Numbered from the stretch's first letter, positions 16,328-26,042 are shown. The stretch: DNA of 64,000 bases from Hymenobacter sp. DG25A (GCF_001280305.1 NZ_CP012623.1:1860001-1924000), one strand, 5' to 3'. A program made the numbers and translations. Notes: generated by a model not told the origin, from the sequence alone.

Positions 16328-17146
16328 ATGCGTAAGACCATTCTGCTGGGGCTGGCCGTGCTGACAGGCACCGCTACCCGCACCTTGGCCCAAACATCGG
16401 GCGACGAATTAACTGACTCGCCATTCGTGCGAAACATCCGCCCTGACCGGCCGGGTGTCACCATCACCACTAACATGCTCTACCCGGGCCAGGTGCAGCT
16501 GGATGCCGGCATGAGTCAGCTACCAGCTACCGGTAGGTTTGGGGCCAGACGGACCATGTCTTCGGCCACACTGCGGGTGGGCTTCTTCAACCACATCGAG
16601 CTTCGGGCCACGCAGAACTATCTGCATGCCCAGCCCCGGCCCTCTACCCTGGAAACCCCCACTACACTCGCGGTAGCTGGCTTTGCCCCGCTAACGGTAG
16701 GCGCTAAGTTTTTGGCCTCTACCGTGCAGAATGCCCGCTCACAGGTAGTAGTGCTGGCCGAGATGACGCTTCGTAACGGCGACGCGTCTTTTCCCGCCAA
16801 AACCTATGAGCCTTCCGCACGCCTGCTGATTTCACAGATGATTGGGGACCGGTATGGCCTGGAGGGCAACTTTGGGTTTACCCAAAAAGGGTTTAGGGCC
16901 GCTGACACCAAACGCGGACAATACCTGGGGTCCCTGGCGCTGAACGGGCCTTTAAGCAACCATTTTGGCTTCTTTTCGGAAGCCTATGTGCTGGGCCGTC
17001 AAACCTGGCAGCCAGGCGTAACAACAGGGGTGTATTGGCGCCCGGTGCCTGGTTTCCGGGTAGATGCCAACGCCGGACATCAGTTTAACGCCCCCGGTGG
17101 CGGCCTGCAATTAGGGGCGGGCGTAAGCCTACGCCTACCTAACTAG
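16328..17146 (+). CDS. Secreted outer-membrane beta-barrel protein (MetA/phenol-degradation-type transporter family)
   Basis: 272 aa with a signal peptide (MRKTILLGLAVLTGTATRTLAQ). After the cleavage site comes IRPDRPGVTITTNMLYPGQVQLDAGM, a start often seen in the 'transporter / meta-pathway of phenol degradation' barrel family, then alternating beta-strand patterns ending in GGGLQLGAGVSLRLPN, a typical barrel C-terminus. The cargo is not known; the family name reflects early genetics and should not be read as phenol metabolism here. Followed by a strong terminator, so probably a single-gene transcript. Confidence 0.75.
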   Translation: MRKTILLGLAVLTGTATRTLAQTSGDELTDSPFVRNIRPDRPGVTITTNMLYPGQVQLDAGMSQLPATGRFGARRTMSSATLRVGFFNHIELRATQNYLHAQPRPSTLETPTTLAVAGFAPLTVGAKFLASTVQNARSQVVVLAEMTLRNGDASFPAKTYEPSARLLISQMIGDRYGLEGNFGFTQKGFRAADTKRGQYLGSLALNGPLSNHFGFFSEAYVLGRQTWQPGVTTGVYWRPVPGFRVDANAGHQFNAPGGGLQLGAGVSLRLPN

Positions 17147-17178
17147 CTCATTCACTTATTTTTGCGCTCATTCCTGCT

Positions 17179-17221
17179 CCCAGGGGTTCTTGAATAAGAA
17201 CCCCTGGGATTTTTTTATTTT
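17179..17221 (+). terminator. Strong intrinsic terminator
   Basis: Perfect arms CCCAGGGGTTCTT / AAGAACCCCTGGG (17179-17191 and 17196-17208) with a 4-base loop, followed by ATTTTTTTATTTTT. It ends the barrel-protein transcript 33 bp after its stop. Confidence 0.92.
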
Positions 17222-17329
17222 TATAGTTTTTATAAAAATAATTCTTCTTTAAAGACTAATTGTTAGGAAATAGCCGACAGCATCCCTAGTTTTGTTTTAT
17301 CAATTCTATAATAGTTAATAAAGTCAGCA

Positions 17330-17632
17330 ATGAAGAATATTTACCGTCTCCTATTACTATTCTCACTCCTTTTAGCAGCGCACGCTACCCTGCGGGCCCA
17401 GTCTAAACACGACAACCCCTCCCGTACCGTTACCGGCCTCGGCGACCCTGAGCCCGCTATGCCCCGGATTTTCACTAATTCTATTGCCGGGGTTAAGCCG
17501 GAGACGCTGCTCGAAGGAGGTTTATCCGACAGCAGTGAAAGCCTACCCATACGGGAGCAAATGCAGGCTACCGAAAGAAAAGATACGCCGGATTCTACCC
17601 CGGCCGGCAGTCAGCCCGGGATACCTCGCTAG
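17330..17632 (+). CDS. Small secreted protein of unknown function
   Basis: 100 aa with a clear signal peptide (MKNIYRLLLLFSLLLAAHATLRAQ) and a mature part of about 76 residues that is polar and Pro/Ser/Glu-rich (GLGDPEPAMPRIF, STPAGSQPGIPR), probably disordered. No lipobox, no recognised domain. Convergent with the M28 peptidase gene 18 bp downstream. The signal peptide is the main support for it being a gene. Confidence 0.65.
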   Translation: MKNIYRLLLLFSLLLAAHATLRAQSKHDNPSRTVTGLGDPEPAMPRIFTNSIAGVKPETLLEGGLSDSSESLPIREQMQATERKDTPDSTPAGSQPGIPR

Positions 17633-17650
17633 GCCGTTCAGGGTCAGGGC

Positions 17651-18985
17651 TTAGCGTACGATACTGCCCGCGTTGGTAATGCGCGTGGGCGTATCCTGCC
17701 CGGCTACTATACTGGTGGCACTTTGGGCAATGGCTGAAATAACAGCCGCCATGTTGTTCAGGTCCAAGCTTTCTACTTCATCATCTACGGTGTGGTAGAG
17801 CTTATCGGTCGGAATCTGGTCGGTGCTGATGGTATGGGCCGGCACGCCCAGACGGGCCAGGGTGGCATTATCGGAGCGGTAAAATAGCTGCTGCTCGGGG
17901 TATGGGTCGGGCTCGAAGCGGAAAGGACTGCCGGCCAGATTGCGCTGCAGGATTTTGCCAAAGTCCGACTTATCGTATCCCGTTATAAACGCCGTTTTAG
18001 GGCCAAACTTGGCGGGCTTGCCTATCATTTCAATGTTGAACATGGCGGCCACCTTTTGGGGCGGAAGCTGCCGGGAGAAGTATTGCGAGCCAAAGCCGCC
18101 TATTTCCTCGGCGGTGAAGGCAACAAACACCAGCGTACGGGCATTGTCATTTCGCTTCTTGAAATATTCGGCCAGGGCTACCACGGCGGAGGTACCGCTG
18201 GCATCGTCATCGGCCCCATTGGCAATAGAGTCGCCGGCTACGGCGGGTAAAAAACCCAGGTGGTCATAGTGTGCGGAGAATACTACAGTTTCATCGGCCC
18301 GCTCCGGGTTCAGGCCCGGCAAAACGCCTACCACGTTGCGCATCTCCACGGGCCGCACCGTAGTATTAGCGGCAACCCGGTAGTGAATAGGGTTGTTGCC
18401 TACGGCTACCACCGCCAGCACCGTAGAAAACGGCCCTGGCTTTTGTGACTGCAGCTGACCGCCTTTCAGATGACGACTAAGCTTCTTAAAGGATTCTTCG
18501 TGGGCCGGGTCTATGAAGACAACGGTGTTTTCGGTGGGCTCCAGCAGGGGCCGAATTGCTTTACTAAAATTAGCCTCTGCCCCCAGCACAATAACGCGGG
18601 GCGCGGGGTCATCATCCTCGGCCCAGTTCAGGTGGGGCTGGCCGGAAACCAGCACCGTTTTTTCCTTGGCCACCGGCACGTTGTTCAGTAGCACATAAAG
18701 CGCAGTGGTGCGGGTTTCGTAGGCCGTAAAGGTTTGCTCGAAGGTGGTAAGGCCGGGAAATTTTTCTATGCCAATCCGGGTGAACTCAGCAGCCAGAAAT
18801 TTGGCGGCCAACACTCCCCCTATCTGACCGGACCGGCCCTGCATAGCATCAGCAGACAGCGTTTTCGCCACCCGCTCTACCGTGGCCGCCGAAATGACGG
18901 CCGCTTCTCCGGCTTTGGTCTTTTTCTGCCCCAGACCGGTGAAAGCAGAACACGCAAATACAAGTATGAAAATAATGGATTTCAT
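17651..18985 (-). CDS. Secreted M28 family zinc aminopeptidase
   Basis: 444 aa with an N-terminal signal peptide (MKSIIFILVFACSAFTGLGQ). The M28 zinc site is complete by eye: His in FSAHYDHLGF, Asp in ADDDASGTSAVVALAEYF, the catalytic Glu and metal Glu in AFTAEEIGGFGSQYF, and the late His in KLYHTVDDEVES. A PA-like insert may lie at about residues 110-200. These enzymes remove N-terminal amino acids from peptides outside the cytoplasm. No T9SS sorting domain is present, so it is probably periplasmic. Confidence 0.9.
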   Translation of the reverse strand: MKSIIFILVFACSAFTGLGQKKTKAGEAAVISAATVERVAKTLSADAMQGRSGQIGGVLAAKFLAAEFTRIGIEKFPGLTTFEQTFTAYETRTTALYVLLNNVPVAKEKTVLVSGQPHLNWAEDDDPAPRVIVLGAEANFSKAIRPLLEPTENTVVFIDPAHEESFKKLSRHLKGGQLQSQKPGPFSTVLAVVAVGNNPIHYRVAANTTVRPVEMRNVVGVLPGLNPERADETVVFSAHYDHLGFLPAVAGDSIANGADDDASGTSAVVALAEYFKKRNDNARTLVFVAFTAEEIGGFGSQYFSRQLPPQKVAAMFNIEMIGKPAKFGPKTAFITGYDKSDFGKILQRNLAGSPFRFEPDPYPEQQLFYRSDNATLARLGVPAHTISTDQIPTDKLYHTVDDEVESLDLNNMAAVISAIAQSATSIVAGQDTPTRITNAGSIVR

Positions 18986-19210
18986 AACACAAGGTAGATA
19001 TTTTACAGCAGGAAGCTGCTCTTTATAGCGGCATTATCCCTTTTTCTACCCCCTCCGGTTTTTGATTCAAAGGCCGGAGCAAATGTGTTTCTAAACGCTG
19101 TATTTAAACTATTTCAGGCATTATTATGCGCTTATCTGCCTGTTTGGAGCGTGAAGCTGGCCGTCATTTTCTTTTGATAATTCAACAGTGGCACAGATGA
19201 GGCCAAGCAT

Positions 19211-19250
19211 AAAAAACAAACCCTGCGGGAAAATACCAGCGGGGTTTGTC
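19211..19250 (-). terminator. Intrinsic terminator of the secreted protein gene at 19276
   Basis: Arms ACAAACCC and GGGTTTGT with flanking GC pairs; on the minus strand the hairpin is followed by TTTTTTATGC. It lies 26 bp after the stop of the 19276-20052 gene. The 225 bp between it and the M28 start show no gene. Confidence 0.8.
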
Positions 19251-19275
19251 TTTTGTGATAGTCCGGCAGCCTGCG

Positions 19276-20052
19276 TTATTTTTTCGAGGCCAGCAGATTT
19301 AATTGTGATACCGCATTAAACAAGTCGTCCTCGGTGCGAAGGTTGGCTTTTTTCAGCTGGGCGCGTAGTGGCTCTGCCCATTGGGCGGGCACCGCGGCCA
19401 GTAGTGCTTTCTGGGAGGGCTTCACCAGGGTCATGGTCCCCTGGGGGTTCAGCAGATAATATTCCGGCGTATCTACCAGCTCATCATAGGGGCGGTCGGC
19501 GCTGTAGGCCTGCTGGGTGCTGGCCTTATATAGTGTCTTCACTGGCCGCTTCAGCAGCACGTAGGGGCCGGTAGGATGCAACACCTCCAGAAACTCCGGC
19601 CGGTTGGGCTGGTTGGGTAAATTGGCGAAAAGCCGAAAAATGTGGATAGCCGGCTGTCCCGGCAAAGCCCGGGCGTCCTGCAGAGTGAATTCCACAATAC
19701 GGCCCTGATCCACCCAGACGGAGTCTCCTTTGGGGCGGCGCGCCATGATCTGACGGCTGTACACATCATACTTCAGCGGCACGTTAGTAACGCGCTGTTT
19801 AGTGGACAGCAGAATGTCGCCCGTGCTCCAGGCCGGCAAAAAATACGGGGTACCCTTTACACCCTCATATAGTTTGTTTTTCACCATCACTATATTATTG
19901 AGGCCGTTGGCACCCAGCACGCGCAGATTTTCCTGCTCAGCCAAAGGGTTGCTGGACACTTGCTGGGCCAAGGCCGGCGACTGAGCTGCCGCAAGCAACA
20001 AAGCCAGGCTACCTGCCACTTTCGGGAAAACGGATTTAACCCACTTCTTCAT
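19276..20052 (-). CDS. Secreted protein of unknown function
   Basis: 258 aa from ATG 20052 (MKKWVKSVFPKVAGSLALLLAAAQSPALAQ), a textbook signal peptide. The open frame extends 43 codons further upstream, through the palindrome after pyc, and is not used. The mature part is mixed beta with no motif I know: it includes VLGANGLNNIVMVKNKLYEG and ends LRTEDDLFNAVSQLNLLASKK. It is probably periplasmic or surface-exposed. Neighbours (pyc, M28) give no clue. Confidence 0.75.
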   Translation of the reverse strand: MKKWVKSVFPKVAGSLALLLAAAQSPALAQQVSSNPLAEQENLRVLGANGLNNIVMVKNKLYEGVKGTPYFLPAWSTGDILLSTKQRVTNVPLKYDVYSRQIMARRPKGDSVWVDQGRIVEFTLQDARALPGQPAIHIFRLFANLPNQPNRPEFLEVLHPTGPYVLLKRPVKTLYKASTQQAYSADRPYDELVDTPEYYLLNPQGTMTLVKPSQKALLAAVPAQWAEPLRAQLKKANLRTEDDLFNAVSQLNLLASKK

Positions 20053-20126
20053 AAGGCCAATATTGCACTTGTTTTTACTGATATGCTTCCGATAAGCATT
20101 CCGTGAGTAAGTACGTAAAAATCCTG

Positions 20127-20175
20127 CAAAACAGGACGTCCCTGCAGGCAATGCCTGCAGGGACGTCCTGTTTTG
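20127..20175 (-). terminator. Perfect 24-base-arm palindrome after pyruvate carboxylase gene
   Basis: Bases 20127-20150 and 20152-20175 are perfect reverse complements (left arm CAAAACAGGACGTCCCTGCA then GGCA) around a single A. It lies 22 bp after the pyc stop on the minus strand and runs into TTTTGCAGGATTTTTACG, so it is probably the pyc terminator, unusually long and GC-rich. Confidence 0.75.
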
Positions 20176-20197
20176 AGACAATAGCCTCCTGTATGCC

Positions 20198-23100
20198 TTA
20201 GCCCAGCGTCACCACCAAATCATCGGCGTGTACCAGGGTACCCTCAGGCAGGTTTACGGCCTGAACCGTGGTGTCCTCCGAAGCGGTGATAGTGGTTTCC
20301 ATTTTCATGGCTTCAATAATGAACAGCGGCGCATTGCGCTTCACCTGCTGCCCATCCTTCACCAGCACTTTGGACAGCAGCCCCTGCAAGGGCGCGCCAA
20401 TCTGGCGGGGGTTGGCTTTATCGGCTTTGGGGTTTTGCACGCGCTTCACCTCCACGCTGGTATCCCTGATTTCCAGGTTGCGGGTCTGGCCGTTGAGGGA
20501 AAAGAAAATGGTGCGGCAGCCGTCCTCGTTTACCGGCCCGATGCTTTGCAGCCCCACAATGATGCTTTTGCCCCGGGCAATATCAATGATGGTTTCCTCC
20601 CCCGGCTGCAGGCCGTAGAAAAACACCCGCGTGGGAATAACCGATACTTCGCCGTACTGCTGCTGATGCGCCCAGTACTGCTCAAACACTTTGGGGTAAA
20701 GCAGCCAGGAAAGCAGATCCGTAAACTTGCCGCGCTGGCCAAATTTCTCCTCAAACTTTTGCCACTCGGCATCAAAGTCAATGGGTGCAAGGTGCTCGTT
20801 GGGACGGTCGGTGAAGGGCTGCTCGTCTTTCAGAATAGCCTTCTGCACGTCTTTGGGCCAGCCGCCTTCGGGCTGCCCGATGTCCCCACGGAACAGCTCC
20901 CGCACCGATTCCGGGAAGCTCAGGCTCGGGCCTTTTTCCAGCACATCGTCCGTCGTCAGGTTGTTGGAAACCAGGAATAAAGCCATGTCCCCTACCACCT
21001 TGGAAGAAGGCGTTACTTTGATGATGTCGCCGAACAGCTGGTTGACATCGGCAAAGGTGGTTTTCACGGTTTCGAATTTGTCCAGCAAACCTAGGGAAGC
21101 GGCCTGAGGGCGCAGGTTGGAGTACTGCCCGCCCGGAATTTCGTGCTGAAATACCTCGGAAGTACCCGCCTTCAACCCCGACTCAAACGGATAGTAATGC
21201 TCCCGCACGGCTTCCCAGTAGTTCGAGAATTCGTTGAGGGAGCGTTGGTCGAACTCGCGGTGGCGCGGCTGCCCGCGCAGCATCTCCACAACGGAGTTAA
21301 AGTTGGGCTGCGAGGTTAGGCCTGAGAGGCTACCCAGGGCCACGTCAATAACATCTACGCCGGCCTCTACCGCTTTCAGATAAGTGGCGGCCTGCAGGGA
21401 AGAAGTATCGTGCGTGTGCAGGTGAATGGGCAGGCTGATAGTTTCGCGCAGGGCCGTAACCAACTCTTTGGCCGCGTACGGCTTCAGCAGCCCGGCCATG
21501 TCCTTGATACACAGAATATGCGCACCGGCGTCCTCAATCTGTTTGGCCAGGCGCAGGTAGTATTCCAGGGAGTATTTCCGGTTGCGCTTGGGGTCTAAAA
21601 TGTCGCCGGTGTAGCAGATGCTGGCCTCAGCCAAGCTCTGGGTTTTGTTGCGCACAAATCCAATGCAGGCTTCCATGCCCGGCATCCAGTTCAGGGAGTC
21701 GAAGATGCGGAACACGTCGATACCGGTTTCCGCGGCCTGCTGCACAAAGCGTTCCGTGAGGTTATCGGGGTAGGCTTTGTAGCCCACGCCATTGGCCCCG
21801 CGAATAAGCATTTGCAGCAGAATGTTGGGCACGGCCTGGCGCAGCTTGGCCAGCCGCTCCCAGGGGTCTTCGTGCAGGAAGCGCAGGGCCACATCAAAAG
21901 TGGCCCCGCCCCAGCACTCCAGCGAAAACGTCTGGGGGTGCATGCGGGCGTAGCTTTCGGCCACCTTCAGCATATCAAAGGTGCGCATGCGCGTGGCCAG
22001 CAGGCTCTGGTGCGCGTCGCGCAGGGTGGTATCGGTGTAGTGAATATGCTTTTCGGCGCGCAGCCATTTGGCAAATTCCTGCGGCCCCAGCTCGGTGAGC
22101 TTCTGCTTGGTGCCGGGCGGGAAGGCCGCGTTGTGCGCCACAATCTGCCCATTGCCGGCAGGCGCCACAGTAGTTGGGGCATCCAGCGCCATGCGCCAGC
22201 CAGTGGCCGGGTTCACCTCGGGCAGGCGCGGCTTGCGCAAGTCCCGCTTGGCGTCAATAAGCCCTCTCACATCGGGGTGGCCGTTCACAATTACGTCGCC
22301 CAGGAAGCTGAGCACCTTGGTGGCCCGGTCTAGGCGCGGCTTAAATTTGAAGAGCTCCGGATGGTCTTTGATGAAGTCTACATTGGCTTCGCCGGCCATG
22401 AAAACCGGGTGCGCAATGATGTTCTGCAGAAACTGAATGTTGGTGCTCACACCCCGTATCCGGAACTCATCCAGGGTGCGGGCCATCTTGGTAGCGGCGT
22501 CCTGCAGCGTGGGCGCGTGGGTGGATACCTTCACCAAGAGGGAGTCGAAAAACGGCGACACTTTCACGCCGGTATACACCGAGCCCTGATCCAGCCGGAT
22601 GCCAAAACCGCCCGCCGAGCGGTAGGCGGTAATGGTACCATAATCGGGCTTGAAGTCCTGCTCAGGGTCTTCGGTAGTGATGCGGCACTGAATGGCATAG
22701 CCAATTTTCAGGGGCTTCACCTCCGGGCCCAGGCCAATTTCCGGGTCGCTGAGGTGGCGGCCGTCGGCAATGTGCAGCTGGGTTTTAATCAGGTCGATGC
22801 CCGTAATCATTTCGGTTACGGTGTGCTCTACCTGAATGCGGGGGTTTACCTCGATAAAGTAAATCCGGTCTAATTCGGGGTTCACCAGGAATTCCACGGT
22901 GCCCACGTTGTTGTAATTCACGGCCCGACCCAGGCGCAGGGCATACTCGTACAGTAGCTCCCTCATGTGGTCGGGCAGGTTGAGCGAGGGCGCCACTTCC
23001 ACCACTTTCTGGTAGCGGCGCTGCACGGAACAGTCCCGCTCATAGAGGTGCGTGAGCCCGCCGTGGTTATCGGCTACCAGCTGCACCTCAATGTGCTTGG

Positions 23101-23722
23101 GCTGCTCCACAAACTTCTCCAGGAACACGGTGTCGTCGCCGAAAGCTTTCAGGGCCTCATTGCGGGCTTCGTAAAAGCCCCGCTCCATCTGCTCGTCGTC
23201 GCGAATGATGCGCATGCCGCGCCCGCCCCCGCCGGAAGCTGCTTTCAGCATCACGGGGTAGCCGATGCGGTGGGCTTCTTCCTGCGCTATTTCAAACGTG
23301 GTCAGGTCCTGAATGCTGCTCTCAATGATGGGCACCTGGCATGCCATTGCCACTTTTTTCGCGGCTACCTTATCCCCCAACGCCTCCATCACCTCGGAAC
23401 GCGGGCCCACAAAGATGATGCCTTCCTCGCCGCAGCGGCGGGCCAGGGTGGCATTTTCGCTCAGAAAGCCATAACCCGGATGAATAGCATCCACCCCATT
23501 CTCCTTAGCCGTCCGAATAATTCCTTCAATGTCCAGATACGGCTTTAAAGGGTCATCGTCGCGGCCCACCTGGTAAGCTTCATCAGCCTTGTAGCGGTGC
23601 AGGGAGTAGCGGTCCTCGTAGGTATAAATAGCTACCGTGGTAATGCCCAGCTCAGTTGCCGCCCGCAATACACGAATGGCAATTTCGCCCCGGTTGGCGA
23701 CCAGCAGTTTGCGGATATTCAT
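20198..23722 (-). CDS. pyc: Pyruvate carboxylase
   Basis: 1174 aa single-chain biotin enzyme that makes oxaloacetate from pyruvate, bicarbonate and ATP (anaplerosis). Domains in order: biotin carboxylase (MNIRKLLVANRGEIAIRVLR; GGGGRGMR; EVNPRIQVEHTVTEMITGIDLIK), carboxyltransferase TIM barrel (YTDTTLRDAHQSLLATRMRT; HTHDTSS), PYC regulatory/allosteric domain, and biotin carboxyl carrier with the biotinylated Lys in EAMKMET near the C-terminus. ATG 23722 fits the family start; an in-frame ATG at 23764 adds 14 unlikely residues. Full length, no damage seen. Divergent from the SDR-photolyase operon. Confidence 0.96.
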   Translation of the reverse strand: MNIRKLLVANRGEIAIRVLRAATELGITTVAIYTYEDRYSLHRYKADEAYQVGRDDDPLKPYLDIEGIIRTAKENGVDAIHPGYGFLSENATLARRCGEEGIIFVGPRSEVMEALGDKVAAKKVAMACQVPIIESSIQDLTTFEIAQEEAHRIGYPVMLKAASGGGGRGMRIIRDDEQMERGFYEARNEALKAFGDDTVFLEKFVEQPKHIEVQLVADNHGGLTHLYERDCSVQRRYQKVVEVAPSLNLPDHMRELLYEYALRLGRAVNYNNVGTVEFLVNPELDRIYFIEVNPRIQVEHTVTEMITGIDLIKTQLHIADGRHLSDPEIGLGPEVKPLKIGYAIQCRITTEDPEQDFKPDYGTITAYRSAGGFGIRLDQGSVYTGVKVSPFFDSLLVKVSTHAPTLQDAATKMARTLDEFRIRGVSTNIQFLQNIIAHPVFMAGEANVDFIKDHPELFKFKPRLDRATKVLSFLGDVIVNGHPDVRGLIDAKRDLRKPRLPEVNPATGWRMALDAPTTVAPAGNGQIVAHNAAFPPGTKQKLTELGPQEFAKWLRAEKHIHYTDTTLRDAHQSLLATRMRTFDMLKVAESYARMHPQTFSLECWGGATFDVALRFLHEDPWERLAKLRQAVPNILLQMLIRGANGVGYKAYPDNLTERFVQQAAETGIDVFRIFDSLNWMPGMEACIGFVRNKTQSLAEASICYTGDILDPKRNRKYSLEYYLRLAKQIEDAGAHILCIKDMAGLLKPYAAKELVTALRETISLPIHLHTHDTSSLQAATYLKAVEAGVDVIDVALGSLSGLTSQPNFNSVVEMLRGQPRHREFDQRSLNEFSNYWEAVREHYYPFESGLKAGTSEVFQHEIPGGQYSNLRPQAASLGLLDKFETVKTTFADVNQLFGDIIKVTPSSKVVGDMALFLVSNNLTTDDVLEKGPSLSFPESVRELFRGDIGQPEGGWPKDVQKAILKDEQPFTDRPNEHLAPIDFDAEWQKFEEKFGQRGKFTDLLSWLLYPKVFEQYWAHQQQYGEVSVIPTRVFFYGLQPGEETIIDIARGKSIIVGLQSIGPVNEDGCRTIFFSLNGQTRNLEIRDTSVEVKRVQNPKADKANPRQIGAPLQGLLSKVLVKDGQQVKRNAPLFIIEAMKMETTITASEDTTVQAVNLPEGTLVHADDLVVTLG

Positions 23723-23922
23723 CTTGGAACGTGGGGTTTGGGTGGAACAGGGAAGGTGCTGCAAGCTACGGAATGGCGCGCGAAGTATTAGCGAATTTTT
23801 GCTGGAATGCTATTTTTCGCCAAGAGCATACTCCTGCTGATTCTTGAATAAAGTAAAAAACGCGCAAACCTTCTCTGCCAACCGCAGTTTGCAGAGGACC
23901 TTTCTCCATTCACCTTCCACAC

Positions 23923-24636
23923 ATGGAATTCGCGGATAAAAACATCCTGCTTGTGGGCGCTTCTTCGGGTATCGGGCTGGCTACGGCCCGCCTGCTGCAC
24001 CAGTTAAACGCCAATTTATTTACGGCCTCCCGCCACCTTTCTCCCGAGCTGGCCGAGCTGAATACCACGTTCCTCGAGCTGGATGTTACCAAGCCCATTG
24101 GTGTCGCGCTGGATGGCCTACCCGAGGTGCTGCATGGCGTGGTGTACTGCCCCGGCAGCATCAAGCTCCGCCCGTTTGAGCGCATTCCGATGGATGATTT
24201 TCGGGCTGATTTTGAGCTCAACGTGCTGGGTGCGGTGCAGGTACTGCAGGCTACCATGAAGCGGCTGAAGAAGGCTTCCGGCGCTTCCATTGTACTGTTC
24301 AGCACGGTAGCCGCCGAAACCGGCATGGCTTTCCATGCCAGCATTGCCACCTCCAAAGCGGCGGTAGAAGGCCTGGCCCGCTCCCTAGCTTCCGAGTATG
24401 CGGGCAGCGGCATTCGGGTGAATGCCATTGCTCCTTCCCTTACGGATACGCCCTTGGCCGCGGCGCTGCTCAACACCCCGGAAAAAGCCGAGGCCAGCGC
24501 CAAGCGCCACCCGCTGCAGCGCGTGGGTCAGCCCCAGGACCTGGCCTATATGGCTACTTTCCTCCTCTCCGACCACGGCTCCTTTATTACCGGACAGGTA
24601 CTGCCGGTAGATGGTGGTATGGGCCGCCTGAAGTAA
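23923..24636 (+). CDS. SDR family protein with the catalytic tyrosine replaced by isoleucine
   Basis: 237 aa Rossmann protein: GASSGIG at 12-18 (cofactor binding), Ser127 in LFSTVAAETG, Lys145 in SKAAVEGLARSLASEY and the C-terminal ITGQVLPVDGGMG. In classical SDRs the active site is YxxxK; here the position four before Lys145 is Ile141 (HASIATSK, codon ATT), so the catalytic Tyr is missing. It either uses another residue or is not a standard oxidoreductase. First gene of a probable operon: photolyase starts 36 bp downstream. Confidence 0.85.
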   Translation: MEFADKNILLVGASSGIGLATARLLHQLNANLFTASRHLSPELAELNTTFLELDVTKPIGVALDGLPEVLHGVVYCPGSIKLRPFERIPMDDFRADFELNVLGAVQVLQATMKRLKKASGASIVLFSTVAAETGMAFHASIATSKAAVEGLARSLASEYAGSGIRVNAIAPSLTDTPLAAALLNTPEKAEASAKRHPLQRVGQPQDLAYMATFLLSDHGSFITGQVLPVDGGMGRLK

Positions 24637-24672
24637 TGCCGTATTTTTCGCTGATATCTACGCTCGCAGCGC

Positions 24673-25995
24673 ATGGCTAAAATCGTATTGTTCTGGCATC
24701 GGCGCGACCTGCGCCAGCATGATAACGCGGGCCTCACGGCGGCGCTGCAAAGTGGCTACCCGGTAGTGCCCCTGTTCATCTACGACCGGGATATTCTGGA
24801 CAACCTGCCCAGCCGCCGCGATGCGCGCGTCACGTTTATCTACCAGGAAGTGGAGCGCCTGGCCCGGCAAACGGAACAAGCCGGGGGCACTTTCCTAGCC
24901 TACCACGGCCAGCCATTGGAGGTTTTTGAGCAATTGCTGCAGCAGCTGGACGTAGCCGCCGTGTATACCAACGAGGATTACGAGCCCTACGCCACTGCCC
25001 GGGACACCGCCGTGGCGGAACTGCTGAAGGCCCGCGGGGTGGAGTTTCGCGCGTTTAAGGACCAGGTAATCTTTGCCAAGAATGAGATTCTCAGCAAGTC
25101 CGGCACGCCCTCCAAAGTGTTTGGGGCCTACAGCAAAGCCTGGCAGGCCGCGCTGCGCGACGAGCACTTAGCCCCCTACCCCACGGCCGAGCTTTTTCAG
25201 ACCGGGAACCTGCAAGCCTTGCCCGCCACGCCGGCCCGCCCGACCTTGGCGGATATGGGCTTTATTCCTTTCGAGCAGTTTGTGCCCGCCGCCGAGCTGC
25301 CCGCGGAGGCCCTGGTGCGCAACTACCATAACACCCGCGACAAGCCCGGCCTGGTGAATAGCAGCACGCGCCGCTCGGTGCACCTGCGGTTTGGCACCCT
25401 GAGCGTGCGGGAGTTGATGCGGCAGGCCCGGGAGCTGAATCCCAAACTGCTGGGCGAGCTGATCTGGCGCGACTACTTCATGATGCTGCTCTGGCACTTT
25501 CCCTTCTCCGCCACCGAAAGCTACGACCCGCGCCTGCGCCGCGTGCCCTACCGCAACAACGAAGCGGAGTTTACCGCCTGGTGCGAAGGCCGCACGGGCT
25601 ACCCGCTGGTTGATGCCGGTATGCGGGAGCTCAACCAAACCGGCTATATGCCCAACCGGGCCCGCATTGCTGCCGCGGGCTTTCTGGTGAAGCACCTGCT
25701 CATTGACTGGCGCTGGGGCGAGCGGTACTTCGCCGATAAGCTGCTGGACTACGACCTGGCCCAGAACGTGGGCAACTGGCAATGGATGGCCGGCACCGGC
25801 GCCGTGGCCGCCCCCTGGTTCCGGGTATACAGCCCCCAAAGCCAGCAGGAACAGTACGACCCCACCTTCGCCTACGTGTGGCAATGGATACCCGAGTTTG
25901 GCACTTGCGAATACCCCAAACCCATTGTAGACCACAAATTTGCCCGCGAACGGGCCATTACTACCCTGCGCACGGCCTATAAAGCCATGGAGTAA
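24673..25995 (+). CDS. phr: Deoxyribodipyrimidine photolyase (cryptochrome/photolyase family)
   Basis: 440 aa flavoprotein that splits UV-induced pyrimidine dimers with blue light. The N-terminal antenna domain starts IVLFWHRRDLRQHDNAGL; the FAD domain shows ELIWRDYFMMLLWHFP, GRTGYPLVDAGMRELNQTGYMPNRARIAAAGFLVKHLLIDWRWGERYFADKLLDYDLAQNVGNWQWMAGTG with a Trp chain, and PWFRVYSPQSQQEQYDP. Full length. It lies in an operon with the SDR upstream and the TetR-like and ABC1 genes downstream (gaps 36, 47 and 32 bp), suggesting a light or UV stress unit. Confidence 0.95.
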   Translation: MAKIVLFWHRRDLRQHDNAGLTAALQSGYPVVPLFIYDRDILDNLPSRRDARVTFIYQEVERLARQTEQAGGTFLAYHGQPLEVFEQLLQQLDVAAVYTNEDYEPYATARDTAVAELLKARGVEFRAFKDQVIFAKNEILSKSGTPSKVFGAYSKAWQAALRDEHLAPYPTAELFQTGNLQALPATPARPTLADMGFIPFEQFVPAAELPAEALVRNYHNTRDKPGLVNSSTRRSVHLRFGTLSVRELMRQARELNPKLLGELIWRDYFMMLLWHFPFSATESYDPRLRRVPYRNNEAEFTAWCEGRTGYPLVDAGMRELNQTGYMPNRARIAAAGFLVKHLLIDWRWGERYFADKLLDYDLAQNVGNWQWMAGTGAVAAPWFRVYSPQSQQEQYDPTFAYVWQWIPEFGTCEYPKPIVDHKFARERAITTLRTAYKAME

Positions 25996-26042
25996 ACCCC
26001 AAAGCCGGAACCAAGCAGGCCCCGCACGGTTATAGACATACT

